This document shows positions 54,991 through 63,556 of a stretch of 64,000 bases of DNA, piece after piece. The stretch's first letter is position 1. Each line of letters starts with the position of its first letter. The notes under the pieces are model-generated. The model made no database searches, had not been told where the DNA came from, and was given only the letters and a program-made list of their open reading frames with translations. Where the stretch lies: positions 124,001-188,000 of the forward strand of contig NZ_JAHUZG010000001.1 of NCBI RefSeq assembly GCF_019218285.1. Direction: 5' to 3'. This stretch comes from Antarctobacter sediminis. GTDB lineage: Bacteria > Pseudomonadota > Alphaproteobacteria > Rhodobacterales > Rhodobacteraceae. A program made the translations under genes and the position numbers.

Positions 54991-57416
54991 CCTGCCATCC
55001 GATGACCGTACTGCGGGCGCTTTCGGCGCTCATTCTTTCGCTGTTCCTGTGGTCCGCCTCTGTTTTGGCGCAACAACCGGGCGCGCCGGACTATACCGCG
55101 TGGGAGCCTCTGGCCTCGCGCGCGGAGGCGATGATCGACGCCGAGCGGGCCTCGGACGAACGGTTCGAGACCCTGCGTGCCCAGGTGGCGGACTGGCGGG
55201 AACAGTTTCTTGCCGCGCAGGGCGTCAATACCTCGCGCATCCAGACCTTGCAGGCGCAGCTTGAAGCACTTGGTCCCGAACCGGAAGACGGCACAGAGGC
55301 TGCCGATATTTCGGACCAGCGCACGGTTCTGAACAAGCAACTATCCGAGCAACGCGCCCCCGTCCTGCGGGCCGAAGCGGCCTATTCGCGGGCAAATGCC
55401 ATTGTCGGAGAGATTGACCGCATCATCCGCGAACGGCAGGCCAGTGAACTGCTGGAGTTCGGCCCGTCGCCGTTGAACCCGGTGCATTGGCCTGGTGCCC
55501 TGCTGAACCTCAGGACGACCTTTACCACCCTCTGGACCGAGATCGTCGACAATGTCAGCACACCGGCCAACCGCCGGGCCGCGATGCAGAATGCGCCGAT
55601 GGTGCTGCTGTACCTGCTGATCGGCGTGATGCTGATTGCACGCGGTGCTTATTGGGCCAAGGCCGGGGTGGACAAGCTGAGCGCGGGCACGCGGCGGGGG
55701 ACGGGTGTGTTCCGCTTCCTCGTGTCTTTGGGGCAGATCCTTTTGCCCTATATCGGCGTCGTGATGCTGTTGCAGGCGGTCTCTGCCACCGGGTTTGCCG
55801 TGGACAACTGGAACGTCCTGTTGGGCAAACTGCCGTTCTGGGCCGCGATGCTGTTCGGCATCCGCTGGCTGGCGGATCAGGCGTTCAACAAGGATGACGA
55901 GATCGCGGCCCTGCCGCTTCCGGCCGAGGAACGGCCAACGGCACGTCGGCTGGCGAACCTTCTGGCCTTTCTCTATGTGATCGAGGACCTGGTCGCGACG
56001 CTGATCCAGGTCGACGGCTACCCGTCCGCCACAGCAGCCGTGTTGCAATTCCCGGTGCTGGTTCTGTCGGGCCTGTTGCTGGTCCGTCTGGGCCGCGTCC
56101 GGAACGAAGCGGCGATGGTCGGCTCTGCCGAGGCGCGCGAGGAAGGGGCGGGGGATTTCCGCCTGCGCTTTGCCAAGCTGTTGGGTCGTGTCGCCCAGAT
56201 CGTCGGGATCATCGGGCCGGTCATGGCCGCCATCGGCTATTTCAAGGTGGGTGAGGCGCTGGTCTATCCGACGATTGCCACGCTGGCCTTGGTTGGCCTG
56301 ATCATGGTCATCCAGAAGTTCATCAGCAACATCTATGAATTGCTGACCGGTCATCAGCCGGACAAGTCCGAAAGCCTGCTGCCTGTGCTGGCAGGCTTTG
56401 TCCTGTCGCTGATCGCGCTGCCGGTTCTTGCGCTGATCTGGGGCGCGCGTGTCGCTGACCTGACCGAAATCTGGGCACGTGCGCAGGAAGGCATCACGCT
56501 GGGCGATACCCGTATCTCGCCGACGTCGATCATCGTGGTGATCATCGTCTTTGCCGCGGGCTATATGCTTACGCGCCTGATGCAGGGGGCCTTGCGGACT
56601 TCGGTGCTGCCCAAGACCAGAATGGATCAGGGCGCACAGAACGCGATTGTCTCGGGTGTGGGATATGTCGGCGTCTTTCTTGCGGTGGTGATCTCTGTCA
56701 CCGCGGGCGGATTGGATCTGTCCTCGTTGGCCATCGTTGCCGGTGCCCTTTCGGTTGGTATCGGTTTCGGCCTTCAGAACATCGTGTCGAACTTTGTGTC
56801 AGGGATCATCCTGCTGATCGAGCGGCCCATTGGCGAAGGCGACTGGATCGAGGTTGGCGGCACCCACGGGATCGTCAAGGACATCTCGGTGCGCTCGACG
56901 CGGGTGGAGACCTTTGACCGCTACGATGTCATCATCCCCAACGCGGATCTCGTGTCCGGGACGGTGTCGAACTACACGCGGGGCAATTCCCTTGGGCGGA
57001 TCATCGTCGAGGTGGGCGTGGCCTATGGGTCTGACACGCGCAAGGTGGAACGCATCCTGCTGAACATCGCGCGGCAGCACGACATGGTGCTGATGAACCC
57101 GGCTCCTGCCGTGGATTTCATGGGCTTTGGCGCGGACTCGCTGGATTTCCGCATTCGGGCAATCCTGCGTGACGTGGGGCAGGGGCTGGCAGTGAAGACC
57201 GAGATGCGCCATCAGATCGTCGAGGAGTTCACCAAGGAGGGGATCGAGATTCCCTTTGCGCAGCGCGACCTGTGGTTGCGCAATCCCGATGCGCTGGCCG
57301 ACGCGGTGGAAAGCCGCTGGACGGCAACGCAGAACGCCGAAGGCTCCAGCACTCCGCGCAAGTCCAATGCGGTTTTGGGTGATGAACGCGTGGCTGACGA
57401 TGGGGACGAGGCGTGA
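54987..57416 (+). CDS. Mechanosensitive ion channel (MscS family, DUF3772)
   Basis: 809 aa; ATG 54987 overlaps the cysK stop (ATGA), with ATG 55002 an alternative. Signal peptide (SALILSLFLWSASVLAQ), a coiled periplasmic DUF3772 region, about nine to eleven membrane helices, then the MscS core: LAIVAGALSVGIGFGLQNIV in the pore helix, ISGIILLIERPIGEGDWIE-like beta domain and TRVETFDRYDVIIPNADLVS. It releases solutes in hypoosmotic shock. An alanyl-tRNA editing gene overlaps its end. Confidence 0.9.
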   Translation: MTCHPMTVLRALSALILSLFLWSASVLAQQPGAPDYTAWEPLASRAEAMIDAERASDERFETLRAQVADWREQFLAAQGVNTSRIQTLQAQLEALGPEPEDGTEAADISDQRTVLNKQLSEQRAPVLRAEAAYSRANAIVGEIDRIIRERQASELLEFGPSPLNPVHWPGALLNLRTTFTTLWTEIVDNVSTPANRRAAMQNAPMVLLYLLIGVMLIARGAYWAKAGVDKLSAGTRRGTGVFRFLVSLGQILLPYIGVVMLLQAVSATGFAVDNWNVLLGKLPFWAAMLFGIRWLADQAFNKDDEIAALPLPAEERPTARRLANLLAFLYVIEDLVATLIQVDGYPSATAAVLQFPVLVLSGLLLVRLGRVRNEAAMVGSAEAREEGAGDFRLRFAKLLGRVAQIVGIIGPVMAAIGYFKVGEALVYPTIATLALVGLIMVIQKFISNIYELLTGHQPDKSESLLPVLAGFVLSLIALPVLALIWGARVADLTEIWARAQEGITLGDTRISPTSIIVVIIVFAAGYMLTRLMQGALRTSVLPKTRMDQGAQNAIVSGVGYVGVFLAVVISVTAGGLDLSSLAIVAGALSVGIGFGLQNIVSNFVSGIILLIERPIGEGDWIEVGGTHGIVKDISVRSTRVETFDRYDVIIPNADLVSGTVSNYTRGNSLGRIIVEVGVAYGSDTRKVERILLNIARQHDMVLMNPAPAVDFMGFGADSLDFRIRAILRDVGQGLAVKTEMRHQIVEEFTKEGIEIPFAQRDLWLRNPDALADAVESRWTATQNAEGSSTPRKSNAVLGDERVADDGDEA

Positions 57417-58132
57417 CGGCGCAGGCGCTTTACCTTGATGATCCCTATCTGCGCGACGCAGACGCCGAGGTGATCGCATTGACCGATGAGGGCGGCGTGG
57501 TGCTGTCCCGGTCGGTGTTTTACCCGACCGGCGGCGGCCAGCCCGGCGACAGCGGCTGGCTGGAATGGGGCAGTCAAAGCCTTCAGATCGCAACGGCCGT
57601 CAAAGGCGACGGCGGCGGGGCCGTTCTGGTGCCCGCCGAACCCGCGCGCTTGCCGCCCGTGGGCACCCGGGTCCAGCAGACGCTGGACTGGGAACGGCGG
57701 CACAGGCATATGCGCATCCACACTGCCTTGCACCTGCTAAGCGTGGTGATCCCCTTGCCGGTCACGGGTGGGCAGGTCGGCGCTGGAACCGGGCGATTGG
57801 ATTTCCTGATGCCGGAGCCACCCGAGGACCGCGAGGCTGTGGAACAGGCGCTGAATCGGCTTGTCGACCGTGACCTTGAGGTCACCGAAGGCTGGATCAG
57901 TGAAGCGGAACTGGACGCACGCCCCGAGTTGATCAAGACCATGTCTGTCAAGCCGCCACGCGGTGCCGGAGAGATCCGGCTGGTGCGGATCGGCGTGGGC
58001 AGTGAGCAAGTGGACCTGCAACCCTGCGGCGGCACCCACGTGGCCCGAACAGGCGAGATCGGTGCCCTGAAACTGGGCAAGATCGAAAACAAGGGCAAGC
58101 AGAACCGGCGGGTGTATATCTCGCTGGCCTGA
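57413..58132 (+). CDS. Alanyl-tRNA editing protein (AlaX)
   Basis: 239 aa, GTG start overlapping the channel gene stop (GTGA). It hydrolyses mischarged Ser- or Gly-tRNA(Ala) in trans. Zinc site motifs are RIHTALHLLSVVIPL (HxxxH) and QPCGGTHVARTGEIG (C and H). SVFYPTGGGQPGDSGWL is the typical N-terminal segment. The editing domain is intact and no aminoacylation domain is present. Confidence 0.9.
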   Translation: MTAQALYLDDPYLRDADAEVIALTDEGGVVLSRSVFYPTGGGQPGDSGWLEWGSQSLQIATAVKGDGGGAVLVPAEPARLPPVGTRVQQTLDWERRHRHMRIHTALHLLSVVIPLPVTGGQVGAGTGRLDFLMPEPPEDREAVEQALNRLVDRDLEVTEGWISEAELDARPELIKTMSVKPPRGAGEIRLVRIGVGSEQVDLQPCGGTHVARTGEIGALKLGKIENKGKQNRRVYISLA

Positions 58133-58215
58133 CGCGTCGTGATGGCATGTCTGGGCAGAAGGGCGCTTTGGTCGTATCCTGCCCGGACAAGTCATGTTCG
58201 CCGGAGGCCCCAAAA

Positions 58216-58569
58216 ATGCGTTTTATCCCATGCGTCGTGAGCCTGATGTCGCTCGGCCTGCCAGCAGCGGCGGACACCACAACCGAAGACTTCATCCAGA
58301 GTTGCCGCGATCTGCATCAGGGCCGGTCGGGCGGCGCGCACTGCGAAGCGATGCTGGAAGGCGCGCTTGGTGCATTCAGCCTGTTGGGCAAGGATTACTA
58401 CCCGGTTTCGGCTGAGCTTGGTTACTGCCTGATGCCCGACATGACCCCGACCGAAGCCGCAACCGCGATCGTTCGCTATGTGGACCGGGATCCATCCTGT
58501 GCCCGGTTGGCGCATTTCTCGATGTGTATGAACCTTGCGTTTCGCGAGACCTACGAAGGGTCGTGTTGA
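58216..58569 (+). CDS. Small secreted Cys-rich protein (Rap1a/Tai-like)
   Basis: 117 aa from ATG 58216 after CCGGAGG. Signal peptide (FIPCVVSLMSLGLPAAAD). Mature part has six Cys: FIQSCRDLHQG, GGAHCEAMLEGALGAF, GYCLMPDMTP, PSCARLAHFSMCMNLAF and a final SC. The pattern resembles the Rap1a immunity-like family, which often lies beside T6SS effectors, but no effector is visible here. Function therefore open. Confidence 0.65.
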   Translation: MRFIPCVVSLMSLGLPAAADTTTEDFIQSCRDLHQGRSGGAHCEAMLEGALGAFSLLGKDYYPVSAELGYCLMPDMTPTEAATAIVRYVDRDPSCARLAHFSMCMNLAFRETYEGSC

Positions 58570-58629
58570 TCGGAACGTCGCGCGGCGGGCCGGAGGGACG
58601 TGTGAAACTTCGAGATTCACCAGAACGAA

Positions 58630-58807
58630 GATCTTCGTTCCGTATCCATTCCTCGTCCCGCCTTGTGCCTGACAGCCCCGTCCGCCTGTGCCAAGCAAAA
58701 TAGCGGTATCCCGCCTTTCGGCGGGGCCCTCCGCGATTTGGCTTGTCCCATGCGCCCGGCGCCGTCTTGAGGCACGCGGGACGAGGGATGGCTCCGGAAC
58801 GAAAATC
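58630..58807. repeat. 178-bp long imperfect palindromic element
   Basis: The arms 58630-58661 and 58776-58807 are inverted copies (about 28 of 32 bases match). Inner pairs GTGCCT/AGGCAC, CAAGC-AAA-GCGG/CCGC-TTTGGCTTG and an apical CCCGCC-TTTC-GGCGGG hairpin (58710-58725) share the same centre, 58718. An 18-bp palindrome GAACGAAGATCTTCGTTC (58623-58640) overlaps the left end. It fills the gap between two convergent genes and could be a mobile miniature element or a structured RNA. Confidence 0.75.
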
Positions 58808-58820
58808 CGCACCGCCGGGG

Positions 58821-59234
58821 TCAGCGTTTCTTGAGCGGGACGCCGTAGAGTTCCATCCGGTGGCCCTTGAGCCTGTAACCCAGTTTCTCGGCGATCTTTT
58901 CCTGAAGGGCCTCGATCTCGGGGTCGACGAATTCGATGACCTCGCCGCTGTTGAGGTCGATCAGGTGGTCGTGGTGTTCGCGTTCCGCGTCTTCGTAGCG
59001 AGCGCGCCCGTCGCCGAAATCTACGCGTTCGAGAATGCCCGCCTCTTCGAAGAGTTTGACCGTCCGGTAGACGGTGGCGATCGAGATATTGGGATCGCGC
59101 TCTGCGGCGCGGGCGTAGAGTTCCTCGACATCCGGGTGATCGGTGGCGTCTTCCAGCACGTCGGCGATGGTCCGGCGCTGTTCGGTCATGCGCAGGCCCT
59201 TGGCGGTGCAGCGGTCTAAAATGCTTTCGGTCAT
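58821..59234 (-). CDS. fur: Fur-family transcriptional regulator
   Basis: 137 aa. Winged-helix part (MTEQRRTIADVLEDATDHPD, ISIATVYRTVKLFEEAG) and metal-binding part with REHHDHLIDLNSGEVIEF. The HHDH motif and VDPEIEALQ are as in Fur/Mur proteins; in alphaproteobacteria this branch often senses manganese or iron. The final CxxC zinc motif is missing, also usual for this group. Its start overlaps the stop of the upstream transporter gene. Confidence 0.88.
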   Translation of the reverse strand: MTESILDRCTAKGLRMTEQRRTIADVLEDATDHPDVEELYARAAERDPNISIATVYRTVKLFEEAGILERVDFGDGRARYEDAEREHHDHLIDLNSGEVIEFVDPEIEALQEKIAEKLGYRLKGHRMELYGVPLKKR

Positions 59235-60157
59235 GGGCCCGGTGTCGTTGATCTGGCGCCTGTTTTAGGCAAAGGCGCGGTCGAGGCCAAGCCTCGAACG
59301 CGGCGGGTTCGGGCCACGTAAACCGCCAGCGTCGCCACGACAAGAGCGCCGCCGGCCATCATGCGGGGCGAAGGGGCTTCGCCGATGCCAAGCCAGACCC
59401 AAAGCGGCGCCAGCACGGTTTCCAGCAGCAACAGCAAGCTGACGTTCGCCGCCGAAGTGTGGCGCGAGGCCTGACTGAGCGCAAAGAAGGACAGCGGCAG
59501 GATCACACCGCCTGCCAAAAGGATTGCCCACAGCGCGCCCTGTGCCATAGCTGCGGGCCCGGTCATGCCCCAGCCAAGCGCCCCGGCAAGCAGCGCGCCG
59601 ATGCCGATGACCAGCAACAGCGGCAGATCTGGGTGATGGCGCAAGGTGACGAAATTCAGTGCCAACGCAAAGGCCACGCCCAGACCGCAGGCCGCACCGG
59701 TCAGGGCGGCGGCATCCAGAGCGGCGGCGTCATGGTCGGTGACGGCGATGGTCAGCCCGGCCAGCACCAGCGTGATGGCGGCCCATGTCGCTGTCGAGGC
59801 GCGTTCGCCATACAGCAAATGCGCAAAGAGCGCCGACCAGACCGGGACCGTGGCCACGCCCAGCAATACTGGCGCAACCGGAGAGACCGCAATGCCGATG
59901 GGAAAAAGCGCCGCGTTAAGCGCGTGGCAGGCGATCACCAGCAGCGCCGTTGTGCCGCCGATCTGACGCAACTCGCCGCGCCGGTTGTGGCTGGTGATGG
60001 CCCAGGCCAGCAAAAAGATCGCGCCCATGAACAGGCCGCGCCACCCCAGCATCTGGAAACCGCTCATGCCCGAGAGCCGCAGAAGCAGCGCATCCGGTGT
60101 CAGAACCAGCGCCCCGGCCAATGCAAGGCCAAGGCCGAAGCCCGTGTTTCGGTTCAT
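59231..60157 (-). CDS. DMT/EamA-family transporter 1
   Basis: 308 aa from ATG 60157 with about ten membrane segments in two EamA repeats (GFGLGLALAGALVLTPDALL at the start, ANVSLLLLLETVLAPLWVWL near the end). EamA proteins export amino acids, metabolites or metals; substrate unknown. Its stop overlaps the fur start (ATGA), so fur is translated from the same message. Confidence 0.85.
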   Translation of the reverse strand: MNRNTGFGLGLALAGALVLTPDALLLRLSGMSGFQMLGWRGLFMGAIFLLAWAITSHNRRGELRQIGGTTALLVIACHALNAALFPIGIAVSPVAPVLLGVATVPVWSALFAHLLYGERASTATWAAITLVLAGLTIAVTDHDAAALDAAALTGAACGLGVAFALALNFVTLRHHPDLPLLLVIGIGALLAGALGWGMTGPAAMAQGALWAILLAGGVILPLSFFALSQASRHTSAANVSLLLLLETVLAPLWVWLGIGEAPSPRMMAGGALVVATLAVYVARTRRVRGLASTAPLPKTGARSTTPGP

Positions 60158-60164
60158 ACCGGGA

Positions 60165-61019
60165 TCAGCCGTAGAGTGGTTGCAAGCCCATCTGCATGTG
60201 CAACATGTTGACCATGGCCTCTTCCAGTTGCATCGCCCGCGCCAACCGGTCCAGATAGTCGGCTTCGGCCTGCGTATCGACACGGATGGTCATCAGCGAG
60301 GCGGAATAGACCTGCATGCGCTGTGCCTCGGGGACATCGGCCGCCAGCGCCTCGGGGTCGACTGGAGCCTTGAGCTGGGTCTCGACAAAGGCCCGATCCG
60401 AGGCGTCGGCATCATCGCCCAGCGTGTCGAGAATGCGGGCCTGTTCGGCCTTGTCGATGCCGCCGTCGGCCTTGGCGGCCATGATCATGGCGCGCAACAT
60501 CAGGGCGGCGGCCGCTTCGGCCTCGGGGGCGGTGTCCTGCGCCTTCATTGCATCCAGAAACCCCGCGGCGCCCTTGCCCTGCGCATCGGCGGCGGAGCCT
60601 GCAAAGGCCGCCAGCATCCCGGCCAGCCCGGTGCCACCGGCACCCAGCTGGCCCAGCAAGCCATCCCCTTTGGCGCCCCCGGTGTTGCCAAGTATCGACG
60701 ACAGGTCCATGCCGCCGGATTGCAGGCTTTTCATCATGTCGGCCAAGGGGTTGCCCGCGCCGCCCGCAGTCGGGGGCATTCCGGGGAAACCGCTTTTCTG
60801 CGCTGTCTCCATCATTTCCTGCAACCCGCCGCCCTGTGGCATCTGACCGCTCATCATCTTGCCCATCTGCGCCTGCATCTGTGCTGCCGGTGTCTTGGCG
60901 GGTACCTGTGCGCCGCCCCCCAGAAGCGCGCCAAGCCCTTGTCCGCCAGACAGCCGATCCACGCCGCGTGCGGCGGCATATCCGATGGCGACCTTGGCCA
61001 GTGTTCCCATGAGACCCAT
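60165..61019 (-). CDS. TerB-like/DUF533 protein
   Basis: 284 aa from ATG 61019 after GGAGGAGAAGCC. The N-terminal 160 residues are Gly/Met/Gln-rich and low complexity, with a short hydrophobic start (LAKVAIGYAAARGVDRL). The C-terminal 120 residues are a helical TerB-like domain of DUF533: AAALMLRAMIMAAKADGGID, KAEQARILDTLGDDADAS. TerB-like domains are tied to stress and tellurite functions, but function here is unknown. It precedes the transporter gene by 7 bp on the same strand. Confidence 0.72.
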   Translation of the reverse strand: MGLMGTLAKVAIGYAAARGVDRLSGGQGLGALLGGGAQVPAKTPAAQMQAQMGKMMSGQMPQGGGLQEMMETAQKSGFPGMPPTAGGAGNPLADMMKSLQSGGMDLSSILGNTGGAKGDGLLGQLGAGGTGLAGMLAAFAGSAADAQGKGAAGFLDAMKAQDTAPEAEAAAALMLRAMIMAAKADGGIDKAEQARILDTLGDDADASDRAFVETQLKAPVDPEALAADVPEAQRMQVYSASLMTIRVDTQAEADYLDRLARAMQLEEAMVNMLHMQMGLQPLYG

Positions 61020-61139
61020 AAGGCTTCTCCTCCTTGCCGATGATGTACCTGCACCGACTGTGACAGATGTCTGCGCCTGCGCACAGGGGAACTGTCGTTC
61101 GCAGATTGACCTTGTCGGTTCGCGGGTGTCCAAGGGGGC

Positions 61140-62042
61140 ATGGAACGCAAGGATCAGATGGATCTGGCCGGAGCCGTTGGGATGGTGGTCTTCGCCAGCC
61201 TGCTGGCCTTCAACCAGGTGGCAATCAAGTTTACCAATGCCGGCTTCGGGCCGGTTTTTGCGGCGGGGGTCCGTTCGGGGCTGGCGCTGCTGGTGTTGGG
61301 CCTGTGGCTGAAATTCAGCGGTCGCCGTATCGGCGGGCTGCGCCGGACGCTGTGGCCGGGGCTGATGCTGGGCGGCCTGTTCAGCGTCGAGTTCATCTTT
61401 CTGTTTTCGTCGCTGGACATGACCAGCGTGTCGCGTGCTTCGATCACCTTTTACGCCATGCCTGTCTGGCTGGCGATTGTGGCGCATTTCACCCTGCCGG
61501 GCGAGCGCCTGTCGGCCCGGCGCTTGCTGGGGCTGGTTCTGGCCATGGCGGGCGTGGCCTGGGCGCTGGCCGATCCGCAAAGCCGGGGCGGAGGAGACAT
61601 CCGTGGCGACCTTTTGGCGCTGCTTGCCTCCTGGGCCTGGGCAGGGATTGCGCTGACCGTGCGGCTGACCCGCGTGTCGGAGCTGAACGCCGAGGGGCAG
61701 CTTTTCTGGCAGCTTGCCGTCTCTGCCGTGGTGCTATGTGCCCTTGCGCCTTTGTTCGGGCCATTGATGCGCGACACCGATCTGCTGAGCCTGTTCGGCT
61801 TGGGCTTTGGCGTCTTTGTGGCCTCGTTGGGATTTTTGTTCTGGTTGCGGCTGATGGCGATCTATCCGGCGTCGGACATTGCCTCGTTCAGCTTTCTGTC
61901 GCCCGTCATGGCAGTTGGCTTTGGCTGGCTGGTCTTTGACGAACCGGTTGGCATCGGTTTCATCGGTGCGCTGGTGCTGGTGGCGGTGGGGATCGTTCTG
62001 ATCAACCGCCGGCGCAAACGGCCGGCGGTGACAGTGACCTGA
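61140..62042 (+). CDS. DMT/EamA-family transporter 2
   Basis: 300 aa with ten membrane segments in two EamA repeats: VFASLLAFNQVAIKFTNAGF near the start, SRASITFYAMPVWLAIVAHF at the end of the first and IASFSFLSPVMAVGFGWLVF in the second. It is not closely alike to transporter 1. Substrate unknown. It is divergent from the TerB-like gene with a 120-bp gap. Confidence 0.85.
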   Translation: MERKDQMDLAGAVGMVVFASLLAFNQVAIKFTNAGFGPVFAAGVRSGLALLVLGLWLKFSGRRIGGLRRTLWPGLMLGGLFSVEFIFLFSSLDMTSVSRASITFYAMPVWLAIVAHFTLPGERLSARRLLGLVLAMAGVAWALADPQSRGGGDIRGDLLALLASWAWAGIALTVRLTRVSELNAEGQLFWQLAVSAVVLCALAPLFGPLMRDTDLLSLFGLGFGVFVASLGFLFWLRLMAIYPASDIASFSFLSPVMAVGFGWLVFDEPVGIGFIGALVLVAVGIVLINRRRKRPAVTVT

Positions 62043-62065
62043 TCCGCCGGGGCGGCGGGCCGTAA

Positions 62066-63484
62066 TCAGGTTCCGCAGAAGGTTGCCCGCACCTTTTCAT
62101 GATTGGCCGGGGCCTGACGCAGATCTGCGAAGTCATCGTTCTCGGCCATCGGGGTGGCAAGCGCGGCGTTCAGTCGGTGGAACGGAGCGTCATCGCCCTC
62201 AACGGCGGCGTCGATCATCTGTTCGATCCGATGGTTGCGCGGGATCAGAACGGGGTTCACCGCCCGCATCAGCCCGTGCGGATTGTCCTCTTGGTCCAGC
62301 CGCTTTTGCCATCGTACCTGCCAGTCGGCAAAGCCGTCGCGGTCGGCGATCTGGTCCTTGGCTGTCCCCTCGCTCAACGCGCGGAAGGTGTTGGTGAAAT
62401 CCGAACCTCCCGTCTGCATCAGCGTCAGCAATTCGCCGATCAGGTCGAGATCGTCCTCGGTGGCGTCATGCAGGCCGATCTTTTGACCAAAGCGCTTGCG
62501 CCAGTGGCGGCGCAGCAGGTCTGGCATGGCATGAACGGCGGATGTGAAATCCTCGATCGCCTTGTCCGTGTCTGGCATCAGCGGCACCAGGGCGGTCGCC
62601 AGTTGCGCCATGTTCCACACGATGATGTCCGCCTGCGCGGCATAGCCATAACGACCGAAGCGGTCGATGGAGGAAAATACCGTGTCCGGGTCATAGGCAT
62701 CCATAAAAGCGCAGGGCCCATAGTCGATGGTTTCGCCGGACAGCGCGCAGTTGTCCGTGTTCATCACACCATGGATAAAGCCGACCGCCATCCAGCGCGT
62801 GACCAGATCGGCCTGCCGGTCAATCACCGCTTTCAGCAGGTCCAACGGATCGCGTGCCTGCGGATAATGGCGTTCGACGGTGTAGTCGAACAGGGTTTGC
62901 AGGCGGTCGTTGTCACGCCGGGCCGAAAACACCTGAAAGGTGCCGACACGGATATGGCTTTGCGCAACGCGGGTCAGGACCGCGCCGGGCAGGGGGCGTT
63001 CGCGGATCACCTCTTCGCCGGTGCGGGTGGCAGCAAGCGCGCGGGTGGTCGGGATGCCAAGCGCATGCATCGCCTCGGAGACGACGTATTCGCGCAGAAC
63101 CGGCCCCAGCCAGGCGCGTCCGTCGCCGCGCCTCGAGAAAGGCGTGGGACCGGAGCCCTTGAGCTGAATATCCCGGCGTATGCCGTCGCTGCCCACGACC
63201 TCGCCCAGAAGCAGGGCGCGCCCGTCGCCCAGTTGCGGGTTGAACTGGCCGAACTGGTGGCCGGCGTAGAGCTGTGCCAGCGGTTCGGCCCCGTCCGGCA
63301 GCGCATTTCCAGAGAACAGCGCGGCAAGGGCCGGATCATCTTCGCCGGTGATGCCCAGCAACTGCGCCAGCGGCTGGTTGAAGGCAACGGTTTGCGGGGC
63401 CTTGACCGGGGTCGGGCGCTGCCGGGCGAAGAAGCCGTCAGGCAGGCGGGCAAAGCTGTTGTCAAAGGGGATGTGCAGGGTCAT
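62066..63484 (-). CDS. selO: Protein adenylyltransferase SelO (YdiU)
   Basis: 472 aa, normal length. SelO is a pseudokinase-fold enzyme that AMPylates Ser/Thr/Tyr of redox proteins. Visible: LYAGHQFGQFNPQLGDGRAL, DIQLKGSGPTPFSRRGDGRA, REYVVSEAMHALGIPTTRAL and the metal-binding GVMNTDNCALSGETIDYGPC region. A Cys close to the C-terminus (ATFCGT) takes the place where some homologues have selenocysteine. It converges on transporter 2. Confidence 0.92.
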   Translation of the reverse strand: MTLHIPFDNSFARLPDGFFARQRPTPVKAPQTVAFNQPLAQLLGITGEDDPALAALFSGNALPDGAEPLAQLYAGHQFGQFNPQLGDGRALLLGEVVGSDGIRRDIQLKGSGPTPFSRRGDGRAWLGPVLREYVVSEAMHALGIPTTRALAATRTGEEVIRERPLPGAVLTRVAQSHIRVGTFQVFSARRDNDRLQTLFDYTVERHYPQARDPLDLLKAVIDRQADLVTRWMAVGFIHGVMNTDNCALSGETIDYGPCAFMDAYDPDTVFSSIDRFGRYGYAAQADIIVWNMAQLATALVPLMPDTDKAIEDFTSAVHAMPDLLRRHWRKRFGQKIGLHDATEDDLDLIGELLTLMQTGGSDFTNTFRALSEGTAKDQIADRDGFADWQVRWQKRLDQEDNPHGLMRAVNPVLIPRNHRIEQMIDAAVEGDDAPFHRLNAALATPMAENDDFADLRQAPANHEKVRATFCGT

Positions 63485-63556
63485 GTGCGGGATATAGGCG
63501 GGCCGGGCCGTCTGTGCCAGATCAGGCGGCGGACTGGCGCGCCCGTGCAGGCGGGG

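Noticed and set aside
60165-61019. Full ter tellurite operon
   Set aside because: Only one TerB-like protein is present; terC, terD and terE are not seen.
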